Shown one piece after another: positions 60,601-63,920 of a stretch of 64,000 nt of DNA. This DNA is from Riptortus pedestris. Its lineage: Eukaryota > Arthropoda > Insecta > Hemiptera > Alydidae. The first letter of the stretch is position 1, and each line of letters starts with the position of its first letter. The notes under the pieces were generated by a model, which searched no databases, was not told the DNA's origin, and saw only the letters and a program-made list of their open reading frames with translations. Both the position numbers and the translations under genes were made by a program. Location: assembly GCA_019009955.1 (NCBI GenBank), contig CM032228.1, forward strand, positions 181,939,501 to 182,003,500, in the 5' to 3' direction.

Positions 60601-60682
60601 AAAAAAATAGGGATGTTGTGACAAGAAGTAAAGTCCATGCAAATGTTGCTGGTATATATCTTGTTTTCAAATTACATGGCAT
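3524..60682 (-). CDS. ZDHHC5/8-like: ZDHHC5/8-type palmitoyltransferase, 10 coding exons
   Basis: A protein S-acyltransferase of the DHHC family, which transfers palmitate from acyl-CoA to cysteines of membrane proteins. Exons joined (high to low): 60682-60594, 55909-55791, 55694-55537, 52046-51874, 51376-51182, 47464-47326, 40893-40849, 33862-33693, 17347-17210, 4049-3524. Sum is 1752 nt (583 aa plus stop) and all junction phases fit. Seen: membrane segments near residues 12-30, 44-63, 143-168 and 178-205; DPG 63-65; cysteine-rich domain from C100; DHHC 125-128 with C128 the expected acyl-intermediate; TTNE 210-213; PaCCT-like NPFSQGC 224-230; a Pro/Ser/Gly-rich cytosolic tail; C-terminal EISV, a class I PDZ ligand. 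The DHHC core and the tail motif PMSFVRALE match vertebrate ZDHHC5/ZDHHC8, single-gene sister to both by inference. Those human proteins are about 715-765 aa, so this model is shorter; extra or alternative exons may be missed. Confident on family, less on tail completeness. Confidence 0.93.
4480..4640. mobile_element. Family A repeat fragment
   Basis: Contains the family's run AGCCTTTAATAAACCCC with CCTACTC just after, preceded by AACCAATCTTG. It matches pieces near 9890-10000 and 58060-58190. Truncated at both ends. Confidence 0.5.
8780..8873 (-). pseudogene. LINE reverse-transcriptase C-terminal tail (relic)
   Basis: The minus strand reads [20 protein letters not shown]. This resembles the TVIPVVIGALGxxKKG tail that ends many non-LTR retrotransposon ORF2 proteins. 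The reverse-transcriptase core is not seen nearby; flanking sequence to about 8340 may be its decayed 3' part. A short match, so tentative. Confidence 0.35.
9275..10075. mobile_element. Family A repeat, two adjacent degraded pieces
   Basis: A piece around 9290-9560 has GCATAAACTAAGCAGAT, ATATCTCCATTATAATAC and AAAATTGTATAAAACC. A second around 9610-10070 ends GAAATCTGCTTAATTTACAC. The core motifs are those of the better copies at 14.5 and 61.4 kb. Confidence 0.6.
11325..11372 (-). ncRNA. Candidate type I hammerhead ribozyme
   Basis: Minus strand, in order: CTGACGA (11358-11352), a stem II GATGC-ACT-GCATC, GAAA (11337-11334), then AGTGCTC. A two-base helix III (AG/CT) with cleavage after C would fit the minimal hammerheads described in Penelope elements. 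Helix I is only partly convincing (CA/TG then TGTG/CACA across a loop). The other terminus (11871-11890, plus strand) keeps CTGACGA but has AAAA for GAAA. Confidence 0.35.
11325..11895. mobile_element. Inverted-repeat element with hammerhead-like termini, possibly Penelope-related
   Basis: Two arms of roughly 270 bp are reverse complements of each other around a centre near 11590. Matched landmarks include AGGGCTCTAGGATCAGACTG (left) with its complement near 11655-11680, and AATATCTTAAATATATTATA with its complement near 11730. Both outer ends carry a CTGACGA core. Penelope-like retroelements are known to carry hammerhead motifs in terminal repeats, so a Penelope origin is inferred; no coding part is seen here. 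Confidence 0.6.
12979..13026. mobile_element. 48-bp TTAA-flanked hairpin, piggyBac-like micro-MITE
   Basis: TTAA, then CCCTTTCCT, an inner palindrome AGCCACTATAGTGGCT, AGGAAAGGG, then TTAA. TTAA target duplication and CCC-starting inverted ends are piggyBac traits. It has no coding capacity. Confidence 0.5.
14497..15175 (-). mobile_element. Family A repeat, near full length
   Basis: Begins with the near-palindrome AGCAGATTTCCCCTTAGGGA, then a conserved block to 14627, a (TA)n core (14629-14676), a block with CGTTAATGGCTGAAATCGG and CCGTTATTATGCGTCGGATC, and ends TTTACGCAGCCCCTGCGTGA. The whole is the reverse complement of 61370-62230. No transposase, no simple matching inverted ends. The class is not determined. 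Confidence 0.8.
14629..14676. repeat. (TA)n inside family A copy
   Basis: Pure TA tract at the same place as in the 62.0-kb copy, so it belongs to the element rather than to the insertion site. Confidence 0.9.
15500..15610 (-). mobile_element. SINE-type repeat fragment
   Basis: Shares ACGTCCACTTTTTGC and GTTATCTACAGGTTACCACC, then CTTTTCTAGCCAG, with pieces at 58335-58500 and 58975-59125. The last of these also carries the tRNA-like part. Confidence 0.5.
15630..15720. repeat. Paired (TA)n tracts
   Basis: Two TA tracts separated by a 17-bp AAGAAATAAAAAG spacer. Confidence 0.9.
17210..17347 (-). CDS. ZDHHC5/8-like: ZDHHC5/8 coding exon 9
   Basis: Codes [16 protein letters not shown], then [20 protein letters not shown]. 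The LKAIGxPTPL stretch resembles vertebrate ZDHHC5/8 tails. Acceptor TTATTTTTAG|G, donor AGAAG|GTGAGT. It enters with one codon base and leaves two, fitting exon 10 (AG|A, Arg). Confidence 0.9.
17650..18260. mobile_element. Family A repeat, degraded
   Basis: Includes ATGGCCTGGGTAAAATAAGC, TTTACTGAAGGCTGAAAAC, TCATAATAATGGATATG and, at 18165-18205, AAACGTCCGTCATGCAGTAG followed by CTGCGTAAACTAAG. At least two copies appear fused. Confidence 0.6.
18575..18810. mobile_element. Family A repeat fragment with (TA)n
   Basis: Carries AAATCTCGGTTAATATCCA, AATAAATGTATATAACAAT, then TTTTTTGATCCGACCGCTAG directly followed by AGCGGTAACAGACAAATA and a TA tract. An internal deletion joins the middle to the AGCGGT block. 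Confidence 0.65.
19060..19513. repeat. AT-rich region with ~95-bp internal duplication
   Basis: TTACAATAGTTATTGCTATG recurs at about 19171 and 19270, each followed by a similar CACTATTACAAT or TACTATTACAAT. Overlapping reading frames here are low-complexity and not genes. Confidence 0.6.
19760..20525 (-). pseudogene. Penelope-like RT fragment, connector and truncated GIY-YIG
   Basis: The minus strand from 20525 reads [20 protein letters not shown], then [20 protein letters not shown], the RT start typical of Penelope. After a frame change come [12 protein letters not shown] (a conserved RT-downstream motif), a connector with [13 protein letters not shown], and [16 protein letters not shown] (GIY-YIG). 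Central RT motifs, including the catalytic aspartates, are deleted, and the endonuclease lacks its C-terminal half. Confidence 0.8.
20995..21306 (+). pseudogene. Penelope-like GIY-YIG endonuclease domain
   Basis: Open to a TAA at 21304: [20 protein letters not shown], then [39 protein letters not shown] and a C-terminal CNIIP. It contains the Y-(x)-YIG core, the catalytic Arg (NRITGHK), the CxxC unique to Penelope nucleases and the H of [10 protein letters not shown]. Upstream it links to the connector but not to a full RT. Confidence 0.85.
21540..21630. repeat. Long (TA)n microsatellite
   Basis: Around 90 bp of near-pure TA between the Penelope palindrome and a family A piece. Confidence 0.95.
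21636..21900 (+). mobile_element. Family A repeat fragment
   Basis: GATTTCCCTTGAGGGAAACC begins it, then TTCAATAAGATTAGTTCTAT, TTTTTTGATCCAATGTATAA and CCCCCTCCCACTGGTCCAG, ending near AAATATCGAGTTTGGTGATG. A 16-A run follows. Confidence 0.7.
22196..22232. repeat. (TA)n at hAT left edge
   Basis: TA tract directly abutting the left end of the hAT-like element; a matching TATATATATA follows its right end at 26391-26400. The target duplication (8 bp in hATs) could be TATATATA but cannot be separated from the tract. Confidence 0.85.
22496..23790 (+). mobile_element. mariner element, 1295 bp
   Basis: Inverted ends of about 30 bp start CGAGGTGTGACAATTAAGTA at the left and, as complement, CGAGGTATGACAATTAAATA at the right, both then AACGGGACTG. 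TA target duplications at 22494-22495 and 23791-23792. Size and ends are standard for mariner. It sits inside the hAT element, so it is younger. Confidence 0.93.
22688..23718 (+). pseudogene. mariner transposase, frameshifted
   Basis: A D,D34D transposase of the SETMAR/Hsmar-like type. Helix-turn-helix part: [20 protein letters not shown], then [20 protein letters not shown] and [12 protein letters not shown]. Catalytic part in pieces: [39 protein letters not shown], ending [12 protein letters not shown]. Small indels shift the frame near 23120, 23222, 23268 and 23443. The first catalytic Asp reads Glu (TCEETW for the usual GDETW). I start at ATG 22688; the frame above it is non-coding. Not functional. 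Confidence 0.9.
24211..26194 (-). pseudogene. hAT-type transposase, broken, with in-frame (TA)n
   Basis: Read from 26194 down: [37 protein letters not shown], then an Ile-Tyr run made by a TA tract, then [20 protein letters not shown]. Next frame: [15 protein letters not shown] with a later [16 protein letters not shown]. Next: a C-terminal region ending [20 protein letters not shown] then [15 protein letters not shown], the hAT dimerisation segment. A coiled-coil-like tail (24211-24399) follows. Breaks near 25785-25860, 25340-25410 and 24400-24520. A related family occurs in many marine invertebrates as uncharacterised proteins. Confidence 0.75.
25999..26046. repeat. (TA)n inside hAT coding region
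   Basis: About 23 TA units interrupting the transposase between KKQLD and RFWNE. The frame stays open on the minus strand. Confidence 0.95.
27445..28073 (+). pseudogene. THAP zinc-finger protein, N-terminal part of a transposase
   Basis: Starts [20 protein letters not shown] then [13 protein letters not shown] one-base deletion near 27540 shifts the frame; the next frame continues [35 protein letters not shown], ending the domain with [19 protein letters not shown]. The C2CH pattern (CAVATC, then CSEH) and the Trp, Phe and Pro of a THAP DNA-binding domain are all present. A Ser/Thr linker with a basic cluster (SPKKKKSD, possible nuclear signal) and a Leu/Lys coiled coil ([20 protein letters not shown]) follow, then a [13 protein letters not shown] block of P-like transposases just past the stop. 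No catalytic domain remains. Confidence 0.8.
28156..29950 (+). repeat. Eight tandem copies of a 220-bp exon-like cassette
   Basis: Acceptor-like TTTCTTTCACAG| starts a 106-nt block ending AAAAAG|GTGAGA, then about 114 bp of intron-like sequence. Copies start at spacings of 220, 220, 220, 221, 220, 222, 223 and 219 bp (markers 28171 to 29936). All eight keep both splice-site motifs. A ninth acceptor leads into a diverged block (29945-30110) with GGACAAGCAGGATTACATGC. Copies are nearly identical, so amplification is recent relative to the decay of the gene. Confidence 0.93.
30824..31536 (+). other. Helitron interior between Tigger and piggyBac insertions
   Basis: Continuation of the ~280-bp Helitron units, then AT-rich DNA. 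No gene. Confidence 0.6.
31537..32665 (+). mobile_element. piggyBac-like element, internally deleted
   Basis: Perfect inverted ends CACGTTCAGTACGG with TTAA duplications at 31533-31536 and 32666-32669. Subterminal palindromes of the type GGGGTCAAATGACCCCGTGC occur near both ends (31551, 31775, 32558, 32600). Length 1129 bp against over 2 kb for complete piggyBacs; only the transposase C-terminus remains. Confidence 0.93.
31914..32105 (+). pseudogene. piggyBac transposase C-terminal cysteine-rich domain
   Basis: Reads [20 protein letters not shown], then [20 protein letters not shown] and CHK. The CxxC, CxxC, CxxCF, H spacing is that of the zinc-binding domain that piggyBac transposases use to bind their ends. 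The DDD catalytic part is absent. The frame is open from 31857, but coding likely entered by fusion with upstream sequence; the start shown is the first ATG. Confidence 0.85.
33693..33862 (-). CDS. ZDHHC5/8-like: ZDHHC5/8 coding exon 8
   Basis: Residues [18 protein letters not shown] through NYPTRPRG, part of the disordered cytosolic tail. Acceptor AATTTACAG|TTG, donor GGAAG|GTATTT. It enters at phase 0 and leaves two bases (AG) which join G of exon 9 to make Arg. Confidence 0.85.
34430..35310. mobile_element. Family A repeat, two joined copies
   Basis: First part has AATTTTACTGAAGGCTGAAA and CAGCCATTAACGAATATGAT; second part starts at AGCAGACTTCCCTTAAGAGG (34856), has TCAGTTAATAATCGAGATAG and ends AGCTGATTTCCCTTCAGGG (35278). 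The TA tract seen in better copies is reduced to ATATATAC. Confidence 0.65.
35815..36060. mobile_element. Family A repeat fragment
   Basis: GATACTCTAGTTCCTGCAAC, TTTTGTTTGATCATTATC and AAAGATCAACTTTGATAATG match the AGCGGTCGCAATTTTTGTTT region of the 14.5-kb copy. Confidence 0.5.
36500..37180. mobile_element. Family A repeat fragments
   Basis: ATCTGTTTAGTTTATACAGC at 36530, GTCCATCATGCAGGGGCTGC at 36800, AGAGGTTTACAGGAGACTG near 36920 and CAGCCATTAACGAATGTGAT at 37130. Pieces of at least two copies in opposite orientation. Confidence 0.6.
37250..38330 (-). pseudogene. mariner transposase relic
   Basis: A second, older mariner of a different lineage. From high to low coordinates: FSLED and [16 protein letters not shown] pieces around 38100-38200, then [70 protein letters not shown] near 37600 and [16 protein letters not shown] sequence near 37530. 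CDEK and HDNA hold the first two catalytic Asp. Several frameshifts. GGGTTGCCCTGAAAATAATG at 37256 resembles a mariner end; the other end is not found. Confidence 0.75.
40849..40893 (-). CDS. ZDHHC5/8-like: ZDHHC5/8 coding exon 7, 45-nt small exon
   Basis: A 45-nt open segment coding [15 protein letters not shown] between GGCGCAG| and |GTAGGT. Both ends are phase 0, as are the facing ends of exons 6 and 8, so the gene reads correctly with or without it. The pyrimidine tract is poor. It could be a cassette microexon or a chance match; no homologue is recognised. Confidence 0.55.
41365..42240. repeat. 44-bp minisatellite, about 20 copies
   Basis: Unit: TAGGCAGGCAGGGAGGATGG then GCCACCAGCACCTCTAGCCG then TCTG. 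Variants alternate CACC/AGCT after CCAGCA and CCGTC/CTGTC, so subtypes are interleaved. G/C-rich island in AT-rich surroundings; GGCAGGCAGG runs make it purine-biased on this strand. Confidence 0.95.
44524..44568. repeat. (TA)n at Tigger left edge
   Basis: TA tract directly abutting the left end of the Tigger element, which needs a TA target. Confidence 0.95.
44569..45638 (+). mobile_element. Tigger/pogo element, internally deleted, 1070 bp
   Basis: Inverted ends CAGTAAAAACTGTCTAAAAC with TA on both sides. Repeats of the type TGTCTAAAACGGA or TGTCAAAACGGA lie inside both ends (44600-44730; 45565-45610), likely transposase-binding sites. Confidence 0.92.
44962..45345 (+). pseudogene. Tigger transposase C-terminal remnant
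   Basis: An open frame of 127 codons: acidic segment [26 protein letters not shown], then [19 protein letters not shown] and the terminal [13 protein letters not shown]. Tigger/jerky-type transposases end with an acidic SEALKALxxLxxYVE stretch and QTTIxxFFKK. The DDE catalytic domain and CENP-B DNA-binding domain are missing. Confidence 0.85.
47326..47464 (-). CDS. ZDHHC5/8-like: ZDHHC5/8 coding exon 6, start of cytosolic tail
   Basis: Residues 245-291, reading [17 protein letters not shown] then [19 protein letters not shown] and NNPNAYNK. Vertebrate ZDHHC5/8 have a similar RYxGR-K segment after the CRD partner exon. Acceptor CCATTTCAG|T, donor AATAAG|GTATAG; ends in phase 0. Confidence 0.88.
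48083..48605 (+). mobile_element. Solo LTR of an LTR retrotransposon
   Basis: Starts TGTTGTG and ends CATAACA, an inverted TG...CA pair, in a TA-rich site (ATAT on both sides, 4 bp). Inside are ACCAATCAG (CCAAT box, 48231), GTATAAAGG (TATA box, 48282) and TTTCAGTT about 25 bp on (initiator-like), then AATAAA (48493) near the R/U5 end. This promoter order is what an LTR U3-R-U5 shows. No internal retroviral genes in the window, so LTR-LTR recombination is inferred. Confidence 0.65.
48640..48990. mobile_element. Family A repeat fragment with (TA)n
   Basis: TTTGTCTGTTGCCGACTCTA, then CGTTTGATCATTACCAAACT and CATTTCATGTAAAACTAG follow a TA tract (48606-48644), as in the 14.5-kb copy after its TA core. 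Confidence 0.55.
49740..50770. mobile_element. Two tRNA-derived SINEs, tail to tail
   Basis: Left arm from about 49740 (plus) and right arm from about 50770 (minus) are reverse complements over roughly 450 bp, with many small differences. Each outer end has a tRNA-like head; the bodies share TTTTGTTTCTAGGG, TATATTTAAAGAAAA and ATGGTTTTATTTA. Right-arm head listed separately. Confidence 0.75.
50685..50765 (-). mobile_element. tRNA-like head of SINE
   Basis: Minus strand: GCCTCTGTGGCTCAGTTGAT (A-box like TGGCTCAGTTG), TTTTTGTAACCGGAAATC, then GAGATTGAATCTGG (B-box like). Acceptor and anticodon arms do not pair well, so it is a Pol III promoter head rather than a tRNA gene. The left copy is at 49765-49825 (CTCAGTTGATAG, GAGATCGAATCACG). 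Confidence 0.65.
51182..51376 (-). CDS. ZDHHC5/8-like: ZDHHC5/8 coding exon 5, TM4, TTxE and PaCCT
   Basis: Residues 180-244. Membrane segment 4 ends [17 protein letters not shown], followed by [15 protein letters not shown] (TTxE) and NPFSQGCW (PaCCT). I chose the acceptor CATATTAG|T over the closer ATAATAG|G because only the former keeps the frame and gives the same residue count between exon 4 and FIP as the human proteins. Donor CCAAG|GTAAGC. Confidence 0.92.
51377..51873 (-). other. ZDHHC5/8 intron 4
   Basis: A 497-bp intron; half of it is the short hairpin element at 51469-51719. Confidence 0.85.
51469..51719. mobile_element. Short inverted-repeat element with 11-bp target duplication
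   Basis: GAATGTAGTTG flanks it at 51458-51468 and 51720-51730. Inside, TTGTCATACCTGTCGGTGGA pairs with its complement ending near 51684. Its minus strand has GATGATGCCATCGCATCGAA, close to the stem II plus GAAA part of the 11.3-kb hammerhead-like motif, but CTGACGA is lost. Probably the same superfamily, shorter. Confidence 0.6.
51874..52046 (-). CDS. ZDHHC5/8-like: ZDHHC5/8 coding exon 4, catalytic DHHC
   Basis: Residues 123-179. It begins [20 protein letters not shown], the catalytic signature with C128, then membrane segment 3 and the loop [13 protein letters not shown]. Acceptor TTTTTTTAG|ACA; donor TTTC|GTATCC is a weak but usable match. It leaves two bases (TC) that join T of the next exon to give Ser180. 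Confidence 0.95.
52370..53090 (-). mobile_element. Helitron-type ~280-bp units, inverted orientation
   Basis: Two degraded units matching, in reverse, those at 26.5-31.2 kb: AAAAACCAATAAGAAATGAA then CCTACTCCTATCC; and GAAAAACCAATAGAAAACAA then CCCCACTCCCGTTTGTTCC, each with AACAAAAGTTA. Neither terminus is seen. Confidence 0.6.
53395..53490 (+). mobile_element. Family A repeat end fragment
   Basis: GGATCTATGGACAACTGAGG, TTTCAAAAATCGTGTCATGA and GTACATCCTTAATAGCTAA match the outer block at 62140-62205. Confidence 0.6.
53925..55000. repeat. C-rich minisatellite with ~29- and ~57-bp periods
   Basis: Basic half-unit CCCTCTTTGCATTCACACCC with CCACACATG; the longer unit adds CCCTCCCTGTATAGACGCAC. 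Left copies have CTTTCACACC and TTTGTATAAACG, right copies CATTCACACC and GTATAGACG, so the array shows directional drift. Open frames on both strands are by-products of the period being near a multiple of three. Confidence 0.93.
55537..55694 (-). CDS. ZDHHC5/8-like: ZDHHC5/8 coding exon 3, first half of cysteine-rich domain
   Basis: Residues 70-122, with an acidic linker ([17 protein letters not shown]) and then the zinc-binding first half of the [19 protein letters not shown], then CNHCIE. Acceptor TTTTTTTAG|CA, donor GAG|GTGAGA, ending in phase 0. The intron upstream of it (55695-55790) is only 96 bp, against kilobases for most others in this gene. Confidence 0.95.
55695..55790 (-). other. 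ZDHHC5/8 intron 2 (96 bp)
   Basis: Donor GTAATTTAC, acceptor CTTTTTTTTAG. Much the shortest intron of the gene. Confidence 0.92.
55791..55909 (-). CDS. ZDHHC5/8-like: ZDHHC5/8 coding exon 2
   Basis: Residues 30-69: the luminal loop, membrane segment 2 and the DPG motif ([14 protein letters not shown]). Acceptor TTATTTCAG|T and donor AAAG|GTAATT. It enters with one base and leaves with one base of a codon, matching its neighbours. Human counterparts read FSMATFMDPG here. Confidence 0.93.
57990..58310. mobile_element. Family A repeat fragment
   Basis: ATCTCTGTTATTATGAGTCG, GCCTTAAGTAAACCCC and GAAATCTGCTTAGTTTATGC then AGCCCCTGTGTGAC: same order as in the 14.5-kb copy, without the TA core. 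Confidence 0.65.
58335..58500 (-). mobile_element. SINE-type repeat fragment
   Basis: TCTACTTTTTGCGCCTACG, GGGTTAACTACAAGTTAC, TTTCTAGCCACTG and CACAGGAATGAACCAATG parallel the piece at 58975-59125. Confidence 0.5.
58975..59125 (-). mobile_element. tRNA-derived SINE fragment
   Basis: GTTATCTACAGGTTACCACC then CTTTTCTAG, a CACTAAATAAATCC stretch, and ACGGGAATCAAACCCATGAC, which on the minus strand reads as a B-box (GGGTTTGATTCCCG). The A-box half is degraded. Confidence 0.55.
59935..59985 (-). mobile_element. SINE-type tail fragment
   Basis: ATTATTATTTACGTCCACTT with GCTAATCGGGAC, the same tail as at 15500-15560. Confidence 0.45.
60594..60682 (-). CDS. ZDHHC5/8-like: ZDHHC5/8 coding exon 1 (start codon)
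   Basis: Codes residues 1-29 plus two bases of codon 30. It starts [16 protein letters not shown] and runs into the first membrane segment. The start fits the family: vertebrate ZDHHC5/8 also begin MP, followed by a basic stretch and KYxP. The donor is CC|GTGAGT. The exon continues upstream as 5' UTR to an undetermined point. Confidence 0.88.
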
Positions 60683-60970
60683 TATGTTTATAAATGTAGG
60701 TCTAACCCACAGTAAAACCTAAATACTCATGTAAAAATTAACATGGCCGCGCCTCCTATAAGGAAGAACGACTATTCCAGAAATCATGTAAGCGATATAT
60801 CTTTCTGAAAGAGTCTCCTTCTATTTCTAGTGGGAAACATTACGGCAAAATATAACTCTACAATCAATAACATTTATTCACATGAACCTAACACTTCAAC
60901 ATCGCGATCCCCACTCTACAATCTATCACTTCTGATAGAGCCAAAAGCTCCTAGATTGATTTATATTATT
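60683..60970 (-). promoter_or_regulatory. 5' UTR and probable promoter area of ZDHHC5/8
   Basis: Directly upstream of the start codon. It has a local GC/CpG increase (GGCGCGGCC near 60750 and TCGCGAT near 60900) that the surrounding introns lack. No TATA box at a credible spacing is seen. Two tiny upstream reading frames (60744-60727 and 60730-60719) would lie in the leader if transcription starts above 60744. The start site cannot be fixed by eye. Confidence 0.35.
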
Positions 60971-61369
60971 ACTTCTTTTTTTTTTTTTTAATAAAAAACT
61001 GTATATCGGATAGATATAAAATTCTATATACCTTATAGAGTCAAAATAGAGGAATAATATGAAACATATTAAAATATTTAACAAATGAAATCTCCTGTTT
61101 GATGAAAAATCTTATAGTATACCCCCCCCCTTCTTTCTCATTACAAAAATAACCTCTCGTGCTTAATTTTTGTTTAAATACATTTACAATTCGTTTATGA
61201 CAAATATTCTATCGGAACTAAGGTAGACATCCAATTATGATCAATATTCTGCATGCCGCCTACAACTCTCTTTTATTATTAACATATAACCTATGTATCT
61301 TAAACAATTGACTGATCTCACGAAATTAAAGATGATCAACGTCTCCTCCAGTACTGCAAAATAAAAGTC
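60971..61369. other. 5' flank, no feature recognised
   Basis: AT-rich with a T-run (60975-60990) and a C-run (61123-61131). No gene seen. Confidence 0.5.
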
Positions 61370-62022
61370 CGTCACTCAGGGGCTGCGTAAACTAAGCAGA
61401 TTTCCCATGTGAAGTTTTACAATAGAGAAATCTGCATACTGGTAATACAAGCCCACCATGAGTAAATACAATCCGTAACAGTTAATTTTAATGATTTCCA
61501 ACTGAAAGGGCTTCTGAATTGTAAAACTAATTTATATTTTAATAACTCAAATTTTAGTAGCACAAGAACTAAAGAAGGGGGGGGGCGGCGGATGAACAGA
61601 CCGTATTTGCATAAATCACACAAAGTAACGAAGGTAAGGTAAGGTTAGAAACGACAGGTAAGGTTAGAAGCTTCCACCTGAGCCTAGAAGTTACGAAAAC
61701 GGCCGAACTAATACGAACAATACCCGACCACAGCCTTCATAAAAATGCAAATATCTCGGTTAATATTCAAGATAGAGAATAAATGTATATAACAATATTT
61801 ATAGTAAATTTAATTTTCAATAAGATTGGCTCTATACAATTTTTCGATCCGATGCATAATAACGGAGATATTTCGAATTTTTGAAAACCCCCCCTCTAAA
61901 CCCCCCTCCCACTAGTCCGATTTCAGCCGTTAACGAGCTTGATCTTCCTTTTTACATAAAACGATTAAATACCGAGTTTGGTGACGATTAAACAAAAATG
62001 GCGACCGCTAGAGTGTTAACAG

Positions 62023-62102
<80 letters not shown>

Positions 62103-62230
62103 TTGAACGGACCTCATTTTCGTCATCTCCTGGGTAGGATCGATGGACATTTGAAGAAATGTTTCGAAAATCGCGTCATGAGTACGACCTCAATAGCTGA
62201 TTTCCCTTAAGGGAAATCTGCTAAAAAGGT
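61370..62230 (+). mobile_element. Family A repeat, near full length
   Basis: Opens GTCCGTCACTCAGGGGCTGC, GTAAACTAAGCAGATTTCCC; then ATCTCGGTTAATATTCAAGA, TTTTTCGATCCGATGCATAA, CAGCCGTTAACGAGCTTGAT, a (TA)n (62030-62100), GAACGGACCTCATTTTCGTC, and closes with the palindrome GATTTCCCTTAAGGGAAATC. Reverse complement of 14497-15175, about 180 bp longer, with an extra AAGGTAAGGTAAGGTTAG stretch near 61630. No protein coded. Confidence 0.85.
62030..62100. repeat. (TA)n inside family A copy
   Basis: About 35 TA units at the same internal position as in the 14.5-kb copy. Confidence 0.95.
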
Positions 62231-62389
62231 GTCCTGGTGATGTAATTCAATATTAAAGCAATGAAAAATTATTAAAGCAAAAAGCATTTTAGCATTGTTC
62301 AGCCTAACTAAAGCACTATTAAAATTAATTTAATAGCTGGTATTGCTAATAAGAAATAATATAAAAGCAGCAATAAATGGTTCGTCACT

Positions 62390-62760
62390 CAGGATATGCT
62401 AAGTGGGCTTCCTAGGAGCTGGTACACCACACAACTGATCTCATCTCACCATATTATTCTCTATTTCTTAATAAAATGGAAGAGTAAAAGTGGGAGTTTA
62501 AAGAAGACAAAAATAAAAAAAGTATGAATAACTCCCTTAATATTTGAGTTATGAAAAACTGCCAAGTACAACAGTTGTAGACCATCAATGGTTAAACAAG
62601 ATTTGTTCTATAACAGTTTACGATCCGATTCATAATAACGGAGATATTTTGAATTTTCAAATTGGCTCTCCCTGTTTATTTTATCTCGAATGTTTTTATT
62701 TCCCAGACCATCTTAGCAGATTTCCCTTAAGGTTGGACTCATGACGCGAGTTTTGAAAAA
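62390..62760 (+). mobile_element. Family A repeat fragment interrupted by Tc1
   Basis: TCGTCACTCAGGATATGCTA, GTTTACGATCCGATTCATAA and AACGGAGATATTTTGAATTT, then AGCAGATTTCCCTTAAGG and GACTCATGACGCGAG, directly followed by the left end of the Tc1 element. Confidence 0.65.
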
Positions 62761-62775
62761 TGTCTTACAAAAATT

Positions 62776-63920
62776 CCGGGAAAAAGAATTTGCACATCCC
62801 ACTTTTCCTTCATTTTTTAAAATTTAATATTTTGTATGTAGTCCGTTAGTGTCAATAACCACTTGTAAGCATCTAAGCATTGATTGTACAATACTTTAAA
62901 TTAAATCTGGATTTTTTTATTCCTATTCTTGAGCTAAAGGATTCATGAGGTGGTGCCTTCCAGTTATTTGGTCTTTTCGAGCATTTCAATCTAACGCATT
63001 ACATAAATTTTCAATTATATTCAAGTCTTGTGAATCTGGAGGGGTGTGTAGTTGTTGTAGAATATTAAATATTAATAATTCTTTAATTGTATTGACTGTA
63101 TTCTTTAGTTTCGTTAGCTGCATGTTTCGGATCATTGTCCTGCAGGAATAAAACTGATTTTGGATTCCCATTTTAGCTGTATTTGCGAAGTGATAGCCCA
63201 GCAATATCCTCAAGAAACCTTCTGAATATAAATCCCTCCAATAGGTAATTTTCCATCTCCATTGTAAGCTATGCACTTTCAAACCATTACATTGCCATCC
63301 CCGTGTTTCACAGTAAACGGAATGTTTTGCTTTTTCAGTTCCTCATATCTACTACGCCGAAAGGTCTTTCGTCCATCAGATCCAAACAAATTAAACTTAG
63401 TCTCATCAGAGAACAGAACATTTCTCCAAATCTGATGGGGTTGTTAAATGTATTCTCAAGCAAAAGAGAGTCTTTTTTTGCGGTTGGTCCCACTAATATG
63501 AGGTTTTTTATTTTTCGAGAACCTGCCATAACTTAGAATTAAGCAGATTCCTTACCGTTCTCAATTAATATCCTGGGAAGACCTTTGGATTTGCTAATTG
63601 CAGTTAAACCTTATTCTTCATATCTCTTAATCGTCTATCTTACTTTAGAAAAATGAAGACCCAAGAAATCTGATATTTCACGGTACGATTTTTGTTGGTT
63701 GCGTAATGAATTCACTTTTTCAGGAGTGGAAGCACTCAGTTCACTTGTTCTTGACATTATTAAGCACTTAAAAATATGTAGATCTTACACGATTGAAATA
63801 TTTTAGAATACCGATAAAAAAGATAAGGGTTATGCTCTAGGAGGTAAAAAAAAAAATAAAACATACCTTTGCACTTATGTACTAATAAAAAAGGTGTGCA
63901 AATACTTTTTTCCTGGTGAT
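62776..63920 (-). mobile_element. Tc1-like transposon, degraded
   Basis: Left end GGGAAAAAGAATTTGCACAT; the complement of the right end reads AGGAAAAAAGTATTTGCACA. These are inverted ends with a spread-out CCAGG/CCGGG start. The exact boundaries and TA duplications are not clear. About 1.14 kb. Confidence 0.75.
62950..63757 (-). pseudogene. Tc1-like transposase (DD34E), frameshifted
   Basis: Starts MSRTSELSASTPEKVNSLRN then QQKSYREISDFLGLHFSKVR and a stop, the Tc1 helix-turn-helix. Later pieces: RKIKNLILVGPTAKKDSLLL, then on toward 63380 a segment like SDETKFNLFGSDG, and at the C-terminus PPDSQDLNIIENLCNALD with the third catalytic residue (Glu of IIENL) kept. Multiple frameshifts and stops. 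Confidence 0.8.
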
